DNA of 64,000 bases. Source: Formicarius rufipectus (Eukaryota; Chordata; Aves; Passeriformes; Formicariidae). Both the position numbers and the translations under genes were made by a program. The DNA lies in NCBI GenBank assembly GCA_013399695.1, contig VXAU01003158.1, positions 124,001-188,000 of the forward strand, in the 5' to 3' direction. Under the pieces are notes generated by a model. It saw nothing but the letters and a program-made list of their open reading frames with translations. It had not been told where the DNA came from and did not search any database. Below are positions 1 through 13,100 of the stretch, one piece after another (position 1 is the first letter of the stretch; each line of letters starts with the position of its first letter).

Positions 1-3000
1 TTCCACTCTTCTGGAGTTCAGCTGAGCTTTTCCCGAGATCCAACCTGGCAGCTGAGCAGAGCAGCACACACCTTTTGGCATCCACATCAGCCTGACAGGA
101 TTTCCACAGGAGTAAGGAGCACGTGACATGGCATCCCTGCACACTGTGCAGGAACACAGGGTTCACACTAGGGAAAAACACCAGCAGGGACTGTTTTAAG
201 TTGTTGCCTTCTGACGGAGCAGATGTTTATATTAAAGTCCCTGTAGTTTTGCAAAGTCTGGCTCAATGAATTCAACATTTAGGTGATTCTTCCTTCTTTT
301 TTTCCCTCTGTTAAATGAGGAAACTGCACGGGGACAAATTTTTGAAGGTATTTAGGGATCATTTAGCACTTGATGGGTTCAGCAGTGCCCCTGCTGTGAG
401 TTTCTAACAACTTTTATTAATATCTTTAAAAATCTATCCCTGAGCAACGTCCAAGAAAGTTAGATGACTTTGTAATTGCTGCTTGTTGTGGTCCTGATTC
501 TGTACCTCTTCTTTGCACCGAGCAGCACCTCACTCCCTATCTGTAAAGAAGCCATCAGGAGGCTGATCTTTGTGCTCTGCAAGGAAGATAGGCAGAATCA
601 GGCTATGCTTAATGATACTTGAATGTTTATAGATCATTTTTAGTTAGATAGTACTCATTCTTGCCTGCTCATGTCAGCTATAGGTCTTGCAGAGGAACTC
701 CAGAACAAACACCTTCATGAAACTGTTGATCCAAATTTGATTTGCATGTAAATTCAAGTTGCTGTGGTTTTTTATTTTATTTTTTTTTCACTTCTGCATT
801 TTGAAGTATGTTCAAATGTAGGAAACTTTACTGTACTTCACTCTTTCTGTAGCTTAATGGTGTCCTATGCTGAAGTCCAGCCAACCAATATGTTGAAGTT
901 TCTTGGATGTTTCTCATTTATTTCTTGATTATTTGTTTTTCTCAGTCATTTAAGAGCACACATGTGAGGTAGAACTGCAGGACTGAGCTGAAAGAGAATT
1001 TATATCGTAGCAACAAACGCTTACAAACTCCTTCTCAAAGTCTTCCATTTGAGCTGGCAAAAACTGATACTCTAAGCCCTTTCATCTTCCTATTTAGTAA
1101 GCATTAAAACTGGGGTCTCATGTTCTGTGAAAAAAAGACTCTGTCTGTACAGAACATTTGCTCTCTGTTTACATACAAAATTAAAGCCTGTCACTTAAAC
1201 ATGCACTGTTAAGAAAGGAAATTAGAAACAGAGTCATAAATATCTTTGGCTGTAGAAACTAGCCAACCAGAATGATTATGATGATAATAAAAAATCCAGT
1301 TATTTGTATGAACCTCCTGGCACAGTTCTCAGTTTCTCAACTGGATGGTGGCTGTGAAACCAGAATGAAGCCTCCAAAGGGCAACCAGGATGTCACTGCT
1401 GCTGGACCAGGTGACACAGCCTGCCACAGAGATCATGAAGCATAATGGAAAGTGTGAAGCATTGAGTTTACCATTGCCTGCCTGGTGCAGGCAGCCCTAT
1501 GCCAGCTGTGCCCTGACAGCTGTGTCAAAGGACAGCATATCTGTTGGTCTGAAGCACCAGCAGGAACAGAGTTAAGCAACCAAATGAACAAAAGATCAAG
1601 TCACCAGAGCAGGCATGTTCTCCACAGATTGCTACAGGTCCTCAAGTATGAAAAATCTGCATTATGAACTGGAGTAGCAGTTGGGAACTGTCCTAGAACT
1701 GAAAGCTTGGAAGATGAAAAATATAAGATCAACCTTCGAAAACTTTCCAGAGGAATAGGCAGTTCTGACAGCCACAGAAAGTGAGGAGGCTGAAACGATT
1801 CTAAAAAAAAATAAACCCCCCTCCCCCTCACCCCCCCAAAAAAAACCCAACAACAACAACAAAAAAAACAAAAACCAACAACAAAAACAAACAAACAAAC
1901 AGAAAAAAAAACCTAAAAGCCCAGAAAAGTGGACAAAGGAACAAAACAGAGCATGGAAGAACTAGTTTGTGTTTTGGTTTTTTTCCCCCAAAGAAAATTA
2001 TGCCTTGGGAAGGTTTTTGAACTCGGTACATAGATAGGAGACTTAGATTAATACAGCCTCCTTGCAGTTCCATAAGATGTTTGAGAAGGCCTTTAGTTAA
2101 AGTCTCTTAAGGAAATTAAATCAGTATGGGATGAGATAAAGAGTCCATGGGGGTTAATTAACTGGTTAAAACCCAGTGAAAAGTGGTCAGATTTCATACT
2201 GAAAGTCACTCATGGGGTGCTATAGGGACCCTTGCTCTTCCCTATTTTCTGTAATTGTTGTGAAAAAGAGTGGCCAGGTTGGGGGACAGTCTTAAGTATA
2301 TCTAGTATGAAAAAATGAGTGAAAAATAGACAAAATTTAGAACTGATACATTTACAGTAGTACTTGTGGAAAAAAACAGTCCTAGCCTTATGTACATCCT
2401 ACTAAGTATCTAAAAAATGGGATTTTATTTGTAACAGTTTAATGGTAACATTAGCTCCAGTGCTTTTTAGTGGACAGAAGGGCAATTCAACACTAGGAAT
2501 CAGTAGGAATTAAGAACTGAACAAATCAGAAAACCACTAAGTACTATTATATAAATGTCTGAGGCACCTGCATCTTGAACACAGCATCAGTCAAATCCCC
2601 CGGTCCCATCCAGCAGAGGACACAGCAGCACAAGACTAGCCGAGAAAGAAGAACAAAGGGAATCAGTGTTGTAGAACAGTTTCCATATGAGGAATGATTT
2701 CCTTGGATTATGGTTTGGAAAAAAAAAATAGAAAGGAAAATAGAAAGCAGATAGGATAGTGGTTTCATAAAGGGAGAGTTGAGTGGAGAAGGGAACAGTT
2801 TGTCCTCTTTGGCAGAAGCAATGAGCTGGGGGAGCATCGCATGAAAGCACAGCATTGGAGATAGCTCTTCATGGCACAGGCACACCTGTCATTCCTGAGC
2901 TGAGAGGGCTGAGGATGCTCCAAGTTCACAGAGACTCGGAAACCAACAGGAAAAATACAAGGGGAAAGTAACTAATGGTTATTAAAGGTGAAGGCACCTC

Positions 3001-3100
3001 ACTGACTCCCCCTAAAAGTGACCTGAGAAGTGGTGATCAAACAGTTTGGGTGGTGAAAACACCACAGCACTTGGTGGTAGGTTAGGAGCTTGGAGCATCT
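1..3100. other. 5' flank of PANX1, no gene recognised
   Basis: Open frames here are short, lack splice-supported extensions, and match no family I know. The only structured part is the A/C-rich low-complexity tract near 1801-1912. In other vertebrates HEPHL1 lies on this side of PANX1, but no hephaestin-like exon is visible. Confidence 0.6.
1801..1912. repeat. A/C-rich low-complexity tract
   Basis: Runs of C at 1816-1821, 1823-1827 and 1831-1837 are followed by A runs and AAC/AAAC short repeats to about 1912. The frames predicted on the minus strand here, rich in Phe, Val and Gly, are products of this composition and not genes. Confidence 0.85.
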
Positions 3101-3109
3101 GTCAGACTG

Positions 3110-3311
3110 GAGTGGGGAGGTGTGTGCTGAGACAGCTGGGGCTCACCAGCCTGGAGAAAGTGGCTCAGTGGATCTTCACAGTGTTTGCAAACAGTTGCTG
3201 GGAGCATAGCCTGCTCCTGACATAGGAGCTGGGTACTTCTTGGCAGTGCCTAGTGAGACCACCTGAGCCGATGGGCACAGTGACACAAGACGTGTCCATT
3301 CAAACATTACA
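3110..3311 (+). mobile_element. CR1 LINE fragment, diverged
   Basis: The stretch resembles the 3' untranslated part of an older CR1 subfamily: a leading GAGACAGCTGGGGCTCACC-like block, then a block around 3240-3295 with the order 'cttcttggcagtgcctagtg ... gatgggcaca ... tccattcaaacatta'. It is heavily mutated, and the boundary with the next CR1 piece is approximate. The assignment rests on remembered consensus patterns. Confidence 0.5.
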
Positions 3312-4019
3312 CCCGGGTCAAGGCAATCACAGATATGAGAACAGGTTGGGAGAAATGCTCATTGAGAGCAGCCCTCATTGAGTGAGCTCCCTCACTGGAG
3401 ATTGTCATGGATGAAATGCTGGACATGACCCCACAGTGTATACTTGCAGCTCGGGAAGGTCAACTGCATCCTGAACTGCACCAAAAGCAGTGTGGCCAGC
3501 AGGGCAAGGCAGGTGACACTACCCCTCTGCTCTCATAAGACCCCACCGAGAGTGCTTGCATCCAGCTCTGGGGTCCCCAACGTAAGAAGGACATAGACAA
3601 GATAGAGCACATCCAGAGGAGATCACAAAGATGATGCAAACAAGGGCTGGAGCACCTCTCCTAGAAGACAGACTGAGGGAGTTGGAATAGTTTAACCTAG
3701 AGAAGAAAAGGTTCTGGGGACATCACTACAGTCTTCTAGTACCTAAATGGGGCTTATAAAAAAGAGGGAAAGTGATTTTTGACAAGGATACGCAGTGGTA
3801 AGACAAGGGGTAATGGCTTTAAAGTGAACAAAGGTAGGTTTAAATTAGCTATTAGGAAAAAATTCTTTGCTGTGAGGGTGGTGAGGCACTGACAGAAGCT
3901 GTGGATGCCCCATCCCTGGAAGTGCTCAAGGTCAGGCTGGACATTGCTCTGGGCGACGCGGTCCGGCGGGAGCCGTTCCTGCCCGCGACAGGGGCTTGGA
4001 ACCGGATGGTCTTTAAGGT
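3312..4019 (+). mobile_element. CR1 LINE, 3' portion, cut by a single-N join
   Basis: This follows the usual CR1 order in the sense orientation: the end of ORF2 ('agcagccct ... atgaaatgctggacatgacc'), the 'ctctggggtccccaac' block near 3570, the 'gagcacctctcctag' block near 3650, and the 'gtggatgccccatccctgga' block near 3900. It stops in 'ggtctttaaggt' at the N at 4020, before the usual tail. From about 3950 it has unusually many CG dinucleotides compared with other CR1 copies in the window. A possible continuation of its tail appears after 4126. Confidence 0.85.
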
Positions 4020-4020
4020 N
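4020..4020. other. Single-N assembly join
   Basis: One N separates the CR1 body on the left from the PANX1 exon 1 fragment on the right. Single Ns here mark joins of unknown true length rather than single unread bases. Confidence 0.8.
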
Positions 4021-4046
4021 CCGTGCCGATCTGATCCGATCCCACC

Positions 4047-4125
4047 ATGGCCATCGCGCACATCGCCACCGAGTACGTCTTCTCGGACTTCCTGCTGAAG
4101 GAGCCGCCGGAGACGCGCTACAAAG
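4047..4125 (+). CDS. PANX1: PANX1 coding exon 1, truncated by N
   Basis: It encodes the first 26 residues, from MAIAHIATEY to ETRYK, the cytoplasmic N-terminal segment of pannexin 1. The frame then meets an N at 4126, and the sequence after it no longer resembles pannexin. By comparison with human, about 34 codons are lost, including nearly all of the first transmembrane helix and the exon 1 donor. Exon 2 begins two bases into a Gly codon, so the true exon must end after the first base of that codon. The 105-base piece 4021-4125 is isolated between two single Ns. Confidence 0.93.
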
Positions 4126-7100
4126 NGCTATTCTGTGACCCCGCGGCGGCCGGCACACCCCCGCTCCCCGGGTTGGGGGGCTGCACGACCCCACTCGCCG
4201 CCATGGGGGGCGACCCGGGCGCGGCGCTGCCCTGCCCGCTGCGGGGGGGTGGGACGGGCTGCGGGGGCGCTNNNNNNNNNNNNNNNNNNNNNNNNNNNNN
4301 NNNNNNNNNNNNNNNNNNNNNNNNNNNNNNNNNNNNNNNNNNNNNNNNNNNNNNNNNNGGGCGGCGGAGCGGAGCTCGGGTATGGGGGGACGGCGCTCCG
4401 TGGGGCTCGGCTGCCCAGGACATTCCCGCTCGGGGCAGGGGAAAGGGCGCCTGTGGGCCGCGCCGAGGAGAGCCGCCTTCCCGGAAAACAGCCTTCCCGG
4501 AGAGCATCCCCGGCGGCAGGCGCTGCTTCCGTGTGGCTCACCCAGGTGTGCTGGACTTCCCCGACAGCGATCCCCGTGCCCTCCTCCTCCTCCCTGGGGC
4601 ATTGCCTGGCTGCTGGCGTGCTCCAGCACCTCCCGAGCTGCAGGCCTGTCAGCCCGGCCGCCGCTTCTTCTCCCGTGGGAGTGTGATGGGGAGCGGTGCA
4701 GCCGCGCTGCCCTTTGTTTGAGAGCGCCTTTGAGCCCGGAGCGGGAGCGGCCAGCCGGGATGTAACCCGGGAGCTGCCCGCTCCTGGAGCTCCGGGCATG
4801 TTGCAGTCCTATGCCGGTGTCGTTCGGCAGCTGCCACGGACAGGTGCCACAGAGAAGGGCTGTCGGACCTCTGCGCTTGTACAGCGGTACCCTGAGGCTG
4901 GTCACCCGCGGGACGGGCAGTGCCAGAGCTCTCCAAAGCTTTCCTCTGCTGTGCTGCGCTCAGGCAGCTGTTCCTGATCAATTTCTGGTGTGACTCGGTA
5001 GATGAAGCTATGCTGTACAGGCGAAGAGCCGAGGTTCCTAATTATTTTGCTCTCTTTTACCCCCATCCCCGAGTTACAGAAGTGCTTGAGCAGCAGCCCT
5101 TGGCGTGGGGAGTTGAACTAGATGATCTTAAAGGTCCCTTCCAACCCAGGGCTTTCTGTGATTCTATAAGAATTGGTCTGCATTTAAATAGCACTATATG
5201 AATGAAGATGTCAAAGGTGAATAAGCAGTACTGTCCGTTTTGAGGCAGAGGTGAATCACAGGACTTCCATCCTTTCAGAAATATTTTGATTTGCTGCATG
5301 TACCTGTTTATTTGCATTGTGTTGTATACCTGATCTACATCGTATAGAGGATTGAGCCAAGTGAATGCCAGGAGAGTGGAAACTGGAATAGGACTGTGAG
5401 TTAGTGATCAATCTGTGCAAAGTCATCACGAATAGCATTAATCAGATACTGGACTGATTAAGAGTTAAGATGCCCCAGACTGCTGTATTTACATCTAGTA
5501 CACATCTCTTGGAGTAGGTGGGGGCTTGACCCAGAGTACTGTGGCCTGCACAGGGGAGTGAAGGACAACCAGGCTGGGAATGCTAAGACCAGAGCTTGAC
5601 CCTCTGGCAGCTCTGGTCATTCAGAAACTGGATGTATATTCTATATTCTGTAATCTGCTGCTTTTAATTTTAGATCTGCTACTGATATGTGCACATTTCT
5701 TCCTCTTAAAGCAATGAAAAAGAGGGTTTGCCTTTCCATATACTATATAGGCCCCTTAGTTCTTCTTTCTGCTTTTACTCTGAAAGTGCTGTCTCCAGTT
5801 TGAAACAGTGCCTGTGTACCAAGATTTCTTTTATTTCTTCCATTTTCCTTCCTCACATGAACACACAGTTGAACTGCAGAGTTCAGTAAAATGTGCCTTT
5901 CAGATGAGTTAAGTTCTCATCTTTCAGTTATTTCAATATTGAACTATTTCAGATAGAATCTGTGACTGCAATAGATTCATAAAGCAAGAACTGAAATGTG
6001 TGCTGCATCGTGCTTTGTTTTGCTTATAATCCTGAGAACCCGTTAGAAGAAGATGTGAGGTTAAAAACTGAGCTCTTTTAGTTGAAAAATAAATATAAAA
6101 ATGAGTATGAGAAATGTGTCAGGCCCCTGGAGTGGGTGAAACTGCACCACGTGGTTTCCATACAGAAAGTGATAGCATATCAGCCATGCTGCTGTTAGTG
6201 CTGTCGCCTATTTCACACACAGTGCTCACAGCTAAGCAGGCTGGCTGCTTACAGCATGTCCCAGAGCTGTTTCCATTAAGGCTTTGGGGGGAACAGAGAG
6301 AGTCTTGAGGGCTGGATATGCCCGGTTCTGTGAGTTCTGGTGTTCGATAAAGTAGAGAGCAGGAACTGGTTTCAAACACTTCCTGATGTAATCATGCTTT
6401 GAAAAAACTCGGGAGTGCTAAACTGAGAGAAAATGTCAGGGTCCATTTTTAGGTTTGAAAAAGAGCAACTCAGCAGTGGATATGAAAATACCTGCATCTG
6501 GCTACAAAAACTGAACACCCTGTCCAAAAATGAATGCTCAGCTCCTATTTTGGTTGGGATAATTGTATTCTTCCCACTTCAGATTCTCTGGGCACCTCAT
6601 TCTGTCACATTCTCTTCCCTCTCTGCTTTCCTGTTCTGTTGCAGTGTGGTATCAGATACCTGCAATTTTCCTCCCACACACAGGTGCTCTTAATTGTGAA
6701 AAGCAATTAAAGTGTTTACGAAGGCAATGGAGGTTTTCTGAAGCCACCAAGCAACTTTTAGTTTTGATATAAGTTTCAGGAAATAAATGAGATTCCAGTT
6801 GAATTGCAGAGGATTTCTCTGCCAGAGGCATGGAAAACCCAGCTGCTGTGCCCAGCCAGCAAGCACTGTAGAAACTCCTGGGGTTAGTGCCCACATTCCA
6901 CTTTTGGCACCCTTCAGAGGCAGCAAGAGAGCTAACCTGGGTTTACATTTGGCTATACTTTAGAAACCCATGATCAGCAGCAGTTTTGTGAAGATTTTAA
7001 GCTGGTTCTGGTAATGCTTAGCTGTGATTGTGTTGTTCTCTTTTAGCCCCTGGAGTCTTTGCAGCTTGAAATCTTGCACCTGTTACCTCTTTGCAGCTAG

Positions 7101-10100
7101 ACCTTGTTTTATACAATTTTGTATTGTTTTACTTTATTTTATATATATTGGGAATGTGAAAATGGAAATAACAATAGGATTGTGTTGCACATGCTTATAT
7201 TCCTTATGTTATGGCTTGATATTATTTCTTTATGTTATTTGGCAGTTTGGGGTAAATATGCTACAAATTATCAGGTATTATGGTAACAGAAACCATCTAA
7301 AGATAGCTAAATAATCCATTCCGTGACCATGTTTTTAATAATAGCTCTGAGTCAGCATTGAGATTCCAGTTCTTGGATTCTCTGTGTGTATATTTTGAGA
7401 TGTGCTTTCTTACTGTAAACAACCTGGCTGAAACCATAGATACTTATTCCCAGCACACTGTTTGGAGCAGGATACTGCAACCCTAAGCAGGTACAGTCAG
7501 ATGAGCAGAGAGGAAATCAAAACAAGCTGCTTAATTTTGCCAGATGTTTCTAACTTAGTCCTGGGAAAAGTAGCAGTGGCTGGCTTGGGTTGAAGCTGAA
7601 AGAAAAACAGATGTGAGAGCTGTCCACTTGACATCCAATATTTGCGTCTTGTCCTGTAGGAAGGCAGTTGTGAATTGCTCATCTGTGCTTGTCACCTTTT
7701 ATATATGACACTTTCAGGTACTGCTGTGCAGTGGGCAGTGTGTGCTGGCTGCCTTCACTGCAGCTTTGCATGGGAGGTGATAGCTGGGAAAATATACCTG
7801 GAGAGAGGCAGAGAACTGGAAAGGGGCAAGAAAGGGAATTTTGTGGTGGCCACCAGCAGCCCTTAATACATGTTTGGTTTGGGTGTTGGTTGTGCATGGC
7901 TCACATGGAGCTGGGATGAAGTAATTCTCATGTTTTGGCATCTCTGTTTTACTATATAAGAGAACACCTTGGAAACCATTTTCAGGACACAGAAACCATC
8001 ATGTTTTAAGTAAAGACAACTAAGAAACTTGGTTATAATCATCATGAAAGCTCAGGTAATGCTACTGGCTTATCAGTTGTGGCAGAATGCTGGGTCAGAA
8101 AGTGCTTGGCCGTGAACCAACCAACAGCATCTGCATGAAACTGTCAAAATGAAGATTTGCTGCACTAAAAGCATCTTATTTCCCACTGATGCTCTCTGGT
8201 GCATCTTATCACGCTGAAGTAAGTGTAAAGGTGGGAAGGTGGAGTCTTGCCATAAGGTCTTTACGCCACAGGGTTAATGTCCCCATTGACCACTTTGGGG
8301 TTTCCCAGTGGTGACAATCCTTGCTTGCCCTGCTCAATTTCCATCTAATTCCCAAGCAATTTGTTTTTTTTAGTTCCCATCCCTGCAGTTGGCTGCCTGT
8401 GGGATGTGAGGTGCTTTGGCAGGCAGAAAACACAGCTGGAAGGGTGTCAATGGAGAACTCTGGGTGCCGCATCCCAGCAACTTCTCTGGGTGTCACGATG
8501 GCAGCAGTGCCCATCTGCAGTATTCCTTATTGCATGTCCAACTGACTCTGTATCTCTCTTCACAGGTTAATCATGTTTCTCAAACAGTCATAAGAATAAA
8601 ATGTGTAAAATCAAGTGTGATACTAAATCACAACAAATACACAGAAAAAACCAGTCTTAACTCTTGAATTTGACTTCTTTCCTCTCCTGTAGCCCCCTCA
8701 CTGGCCCTTCCTGGTGATGTCCGTTTGCCCTCATGTTCACAAGTTGCTGGGGAGGCTTTTGGGAAATAGTCCTGTCTTGTGACTTTTGTAAGAACTGGGG
8801 TTTAGGGTTTGGTTGGGTTTAGTTAGGCCAAAGACTATTACTGTGGCAGCTGCTGGCGAAGAGCTTGAAAAACACCTCCCCGTGCTGCTGCACCAGGCTT
8901 CGTGCTAATAGGTGATGTTTGCCCACCTTGCGTTTAATTCAGCAGGATACTTTGAAACCCAGGGCTTTAATGACAGAACTGAGAGGACAAGTTTGTGAGT
9001 AGCCTCAGTCTGAAGCAGCCAGACAGGCTCTGAACTTCTGTTGCCAGATGTGCAGATCCCAGAAGTAGATGCTGCTCTTTGGCATATAAGGAGTGCTCAG
9101 GAAAGAGTAGAAGTTCCAGCATCAGGCACAGGCCTGCCTGGGAAGCCAGGAGAAACTTGTAAAAACATTTACTTTAATTAATGTCAAATCTAAACTGTCA
9201 TTGCATGAATATCTTCAGCTGTTGGTAAGATTTCTGTTTAACTCCAATAGAGTTAAACAGAAACTCCGTATGTTTCCTATGGAAATGATGGTAAGCTGCT
9301 TTTGGTGCCAGAGTATGTTTAAAAAGCATCATGGGCTTCTGGTGTTGCCTGAGATTTGGGATACCACCAATGTTGAAGTGAAGCTACATGGTCATTGCCA
9401 CCATCTTGAGATGTTTCTCTTTCAGATAAAGGGGAACTTTTTTCCTCAAGTCTCACTGGTGTGAATTTAATTCACAAGTTGTTTTTTTTCCCCCCACAAA
9501 TCAGAAAACCTATTGCTCTGAAGGTGATGTTTCACAAACACCCAGCTCTTTCACCACTCCATGATTTTGAGACTTCTCTGAGAAATGAGTGGCAGCTCCT
9601 TAGAGAGGGAAAGATACTTGCTGGCTTCTCTGACCTCTTCCACTTACTAACTCAACATGGTGTCTATTCTGTTTCACCCAACCGGCCACTTTGGTCTGTG
9701 AGAAGCATCTATAAATCTAGTAAAATCGTTTCTTCTGGTTTGCTCTTAATGCATGTGTGTACATCCACATGCTAGTTTTCCTTCTTTGGTATGCATTGAG
9801 ATATCTTTTTTCATATTTTAAAATATTTTTAATGTTGGACTGGAGGATGTACCTTGGATGGTGCCCGACAGTCTGCGCATTGTGTATGTGTGCCTTGATT
9901 TTCTTGTTTGGGTTTTTCTTTAGTGGCTACTAAAGTGCATAATTCTTGCTAGATAAAATCAGGTGTTCAAGCATCATGGCTAGTTCATTTTGCCTTGTGG
10001 AAAATTACAATTAATGGCTAGGTTTTCCTCCAAGCTTATGTAAATTCTTTTTGCAGTGATTACAGTGTATTAGGAAACAGATAATTACTTACTGAAAGTT

Positions 10101-13100
10101 TAGTCCTGTCAGCTACAACCATCTGATCTTGGTTCAGCATATATTTAACATGGATTCTTGGAAGTACTCTATTGCAGAGTTAACTCCCTGTTAATTAGAT
10201 ATGTAAGTCAGCAGAGGGGTGATGATCCACTGGAGAAGAAACCAGTTTGGCTTGCTGATTTTGCATTCTCTTTGCTAAAAGATGCAGTCAGAAGATGCTG
10301 AGCCCTTGGCTCATCTTGCCTTGCACCCCAGCAAAGCAGTCAGATCTTGAACAGGTACTGTCCTTCAGATTTGAGATTTGAGTTCATTTTTGTAGGTAGT
10401 TTTCATTTTTTTTGGAAAACATCTACGGGGGTAGCAGGGTGGGAATGACAGAAATGGCTGGTATCCTGCTCATTTAGCATTGATAGCAAGATTTCCATGG
10501 GGCAGCCAGAGTAGTCAAACTGTTTGCATCTCAATTCTGAGAAGGCCTGGTTGGGGTTGGGACATTTTCTTTTCAACACCTGTTGGTGAATCCTTCCTAA
10601 ATGAACTTGCAAGAGTTAGGCAAAGCAAATGCAAAGGTGATGCCCTAGGGCAGAGGACCTCAACCTGTAGGCTTTTACAGTGCTGTCTGTACAGGAGCTG
10701 CAGAGGAGCCTGTTGCCGAAGAAAAGGGTTGTCCTGGTACAAACATGAGGGAAATAGCTGGAGGTTTGTTGGCAGAGTACCCATGAAGATGTGCCAGAGC
10801 TGGGTGGGGTGACAGCTCATTCTCGCTCTGCTCTGACTGGCAGTGACTCAGGCTTGTACTCTGCACTTGGTTACATGCCTGCAAGTAATTCCTGCTGCCA
10901 GTGACCAGTTCCATCTGGTAATCTTACCAGATGTGTAAGTGAATTTTTATCATATGTGGTTGCACACCTATTGCTGCCTTAGGTGTCTGCAGCTCTTTTG
11001 GGTGGTCTCTCTTTAGGATAACTATAGTAAGTGACATTTTTTTAATCCTCATTTGTTTGCAGTAATGTAAGTCAGATCCCCTTTGCTCCCTCTCCAAAGC
11101 TGATTTGGTACCAGGGAATGATTAAAAAAAGGTGGATTGCCAAGTATAATGATAATTTGGCCAAAGCCTCTTGTGACAACTGCTTCATGAATGCAGTCAT
11201 TTGTTATTCCTCATCCTTCTTGCTGTATATTTTATCTCCATGTTCTTGTGGACTTGGCTGTTGCTTTTCTCTTTCCCCATCTATTTCTTGTGGGAGCAAT
11301 GGATGGGGAATGGCTTCATGTCACCAAGCTAGGAGGTTGTTTCTTTGATAGCAGGGGACTAACAGCCTTTCATAAACGTGCCCTATGCATGGATGGCTAT
11401 GTGCACAGTGTGTCTCTGGAAGGCATTTGGCCCTTTGCCTAATTTCTCCTCTAATAAAAACTACAGATTCCATTTTCACTTCCTCCAGAATTGCCCAACG
11501 TAAAGTAAATTCTCCGTATAGATCTATTGCTGTTACTTCTTTGGAGGGGAGAAAGAAGGAAAGAGATGGAAAATTGTGACTGTTTTCAGAGGCATTTAAT
11601 GATCTGTGTTGTGTGGATTATGCACAAAAACATGTTCCCCATTTTAAAGTCTTAACATTACCACTACTACTGCGAAGTTGCAACTTACATTAACAAGTAT
11701 TTACAAACAAGCCTGCAGCTAATTAAAAACTAGGTCAACAGCTGGAGTGTCCCCAACTTCTGCTTGATGTTGAACTTTATCTGCTTGGCTCCTAAGTCAA
11801 GTTGCCCAAGGTTTCCAACCTCCGTGCTGAAACACCAGAGATTAGAAGTGTGATGTTCACTGCTGTGCTGCAGCTCTGGCATCACTGTGGCTATTCTAGT
11901 ATGGAGTTGTGCATGTCGCATTTTTGAGAAGGAAGCTGACTGCCTTTTTTGTCACTAATTTTGGAGAAGGGGACTGTTTGCCATTTTCCTCACTCCTGCC
12001 TTTTAAACGCTCCATCACTTTCAGGGGTTTCTCACCCATTAATGAGAATGGACACATGGAATGTATTTCTTGTTGTGAATACACAGACATGAATAAGACA
12101 AAGCAATGCTCCACTGCTTTCCCTTTGAAAGGGTCACTTGTTTGCTGCTTCACACTGGGTAAGCCAGCAGCTGGAGGTTAGTTAAATGATGAGAGCAGGC
12201 TATAAATGGTCCCTGTCCAGTGGAGAGCAGACACACTGCCTGCTTTTTTCCTTTTTTTAAAAAAAAAGTATTTATTTTTTTCTTTCTTTTTTTATTTTTA
12301 ATCTGCACTCTGTTGTTTCTCGAGCTTTCACAACTAATGGAAATCTGTTGGAAAGCAGAAACTCCAAAAGCTTTGTGAGAGAGCAAGTGTTTGTCTGGTG
12401 CCAACTTTGCTAAATCACATGAGCTCTGCTCTCATAAACAGTAAGTTGTTTTCCATAAGGGAGGCTTGTGACAGGTCAGACCATGATGATCAAACCATGT
12501 CCTTATGGTACTACAGCCTCAGAAAGAATTATAATAGTGACTCATACGGAAGGGCTTTTATTCATAAAGCTCTTTGACATGCTGCATTGTGAAGAGGCTG
12601 TACAAGTTACTAGGCAAGTACGGTTCGTTCCTTTTCCAAAAGAAGTTCTTTTGCTCTGAAAGCTGAACAAGCAAGAAGACATGATAAGTGATACAGTCAC
12701 ATTAAATATCTATCCCATAAAGCGCAGAGAACAATGCCATTAGCACTAACTTTGATGAATATATTAAGGGGGCAAACAGCAATATTTTCCCCTGTTGGTC
12801 TTTTGATAGTGGCGGAAGTGTTGAAAGTTGGAAGGGTTCATGAAAGAGCCATCTCTGCGTTATGTAATCATCTGATGAAATGACTGTCCTGTTTCAACAT
12901 CTATGAAAGTCTGGAGGACTGTGTGTGGTTGCTTTAATTGAACCGCTTCATCTTGTTTTACTGGCTGTATCTGAGGAAGTCACTGATACGCCATGTCCAG
13001 TAACAGCTTTTCCTCACCGAGAAACACAGCAGAGTCACCTGGTGCCTGTAGCTGGTCAGAGCAGAATTTGACCCTAAGCCTGAGGCTGGCTAAATAGATG

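Larger units (their letters stand above)
3940..4960. promoter_or_regulatory. PANX1: CpG island / PANX1 promoter region
   Basis: Base composition changes sharply to GC- and CG-rich between about 3940 and 4960, then returns to AT-rich sequence after 5000. It surrounds PANX1 exon 1 and contains all the assembly breaks at this end. No TATA box is evident, which fits a CpG-island promoter. The long frames seen in this island on both strands come from its composition and run through the N gap, so I do not treat them as genes. Confidence 0.75.

Noticed and set aside
1601..2073. Phe/Val/Gly-rich minus-strand frames that look like membrane peptides
   Set aside because: They translate the A/C-rich low-complexity tract.
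4135..4765. Long plus-strand frames in the CpG island
   Set aside because: Composition artefacts crossing the 87-N gap; the pannexin-like part ends at 4125.
3754..4905. 383-residue open frame on the minus strand across the CpG island
   Set aside because: It runs through the N gap and antisense CR1, is rich in Arg/Pro/Gly from GC composition, and has no family features.
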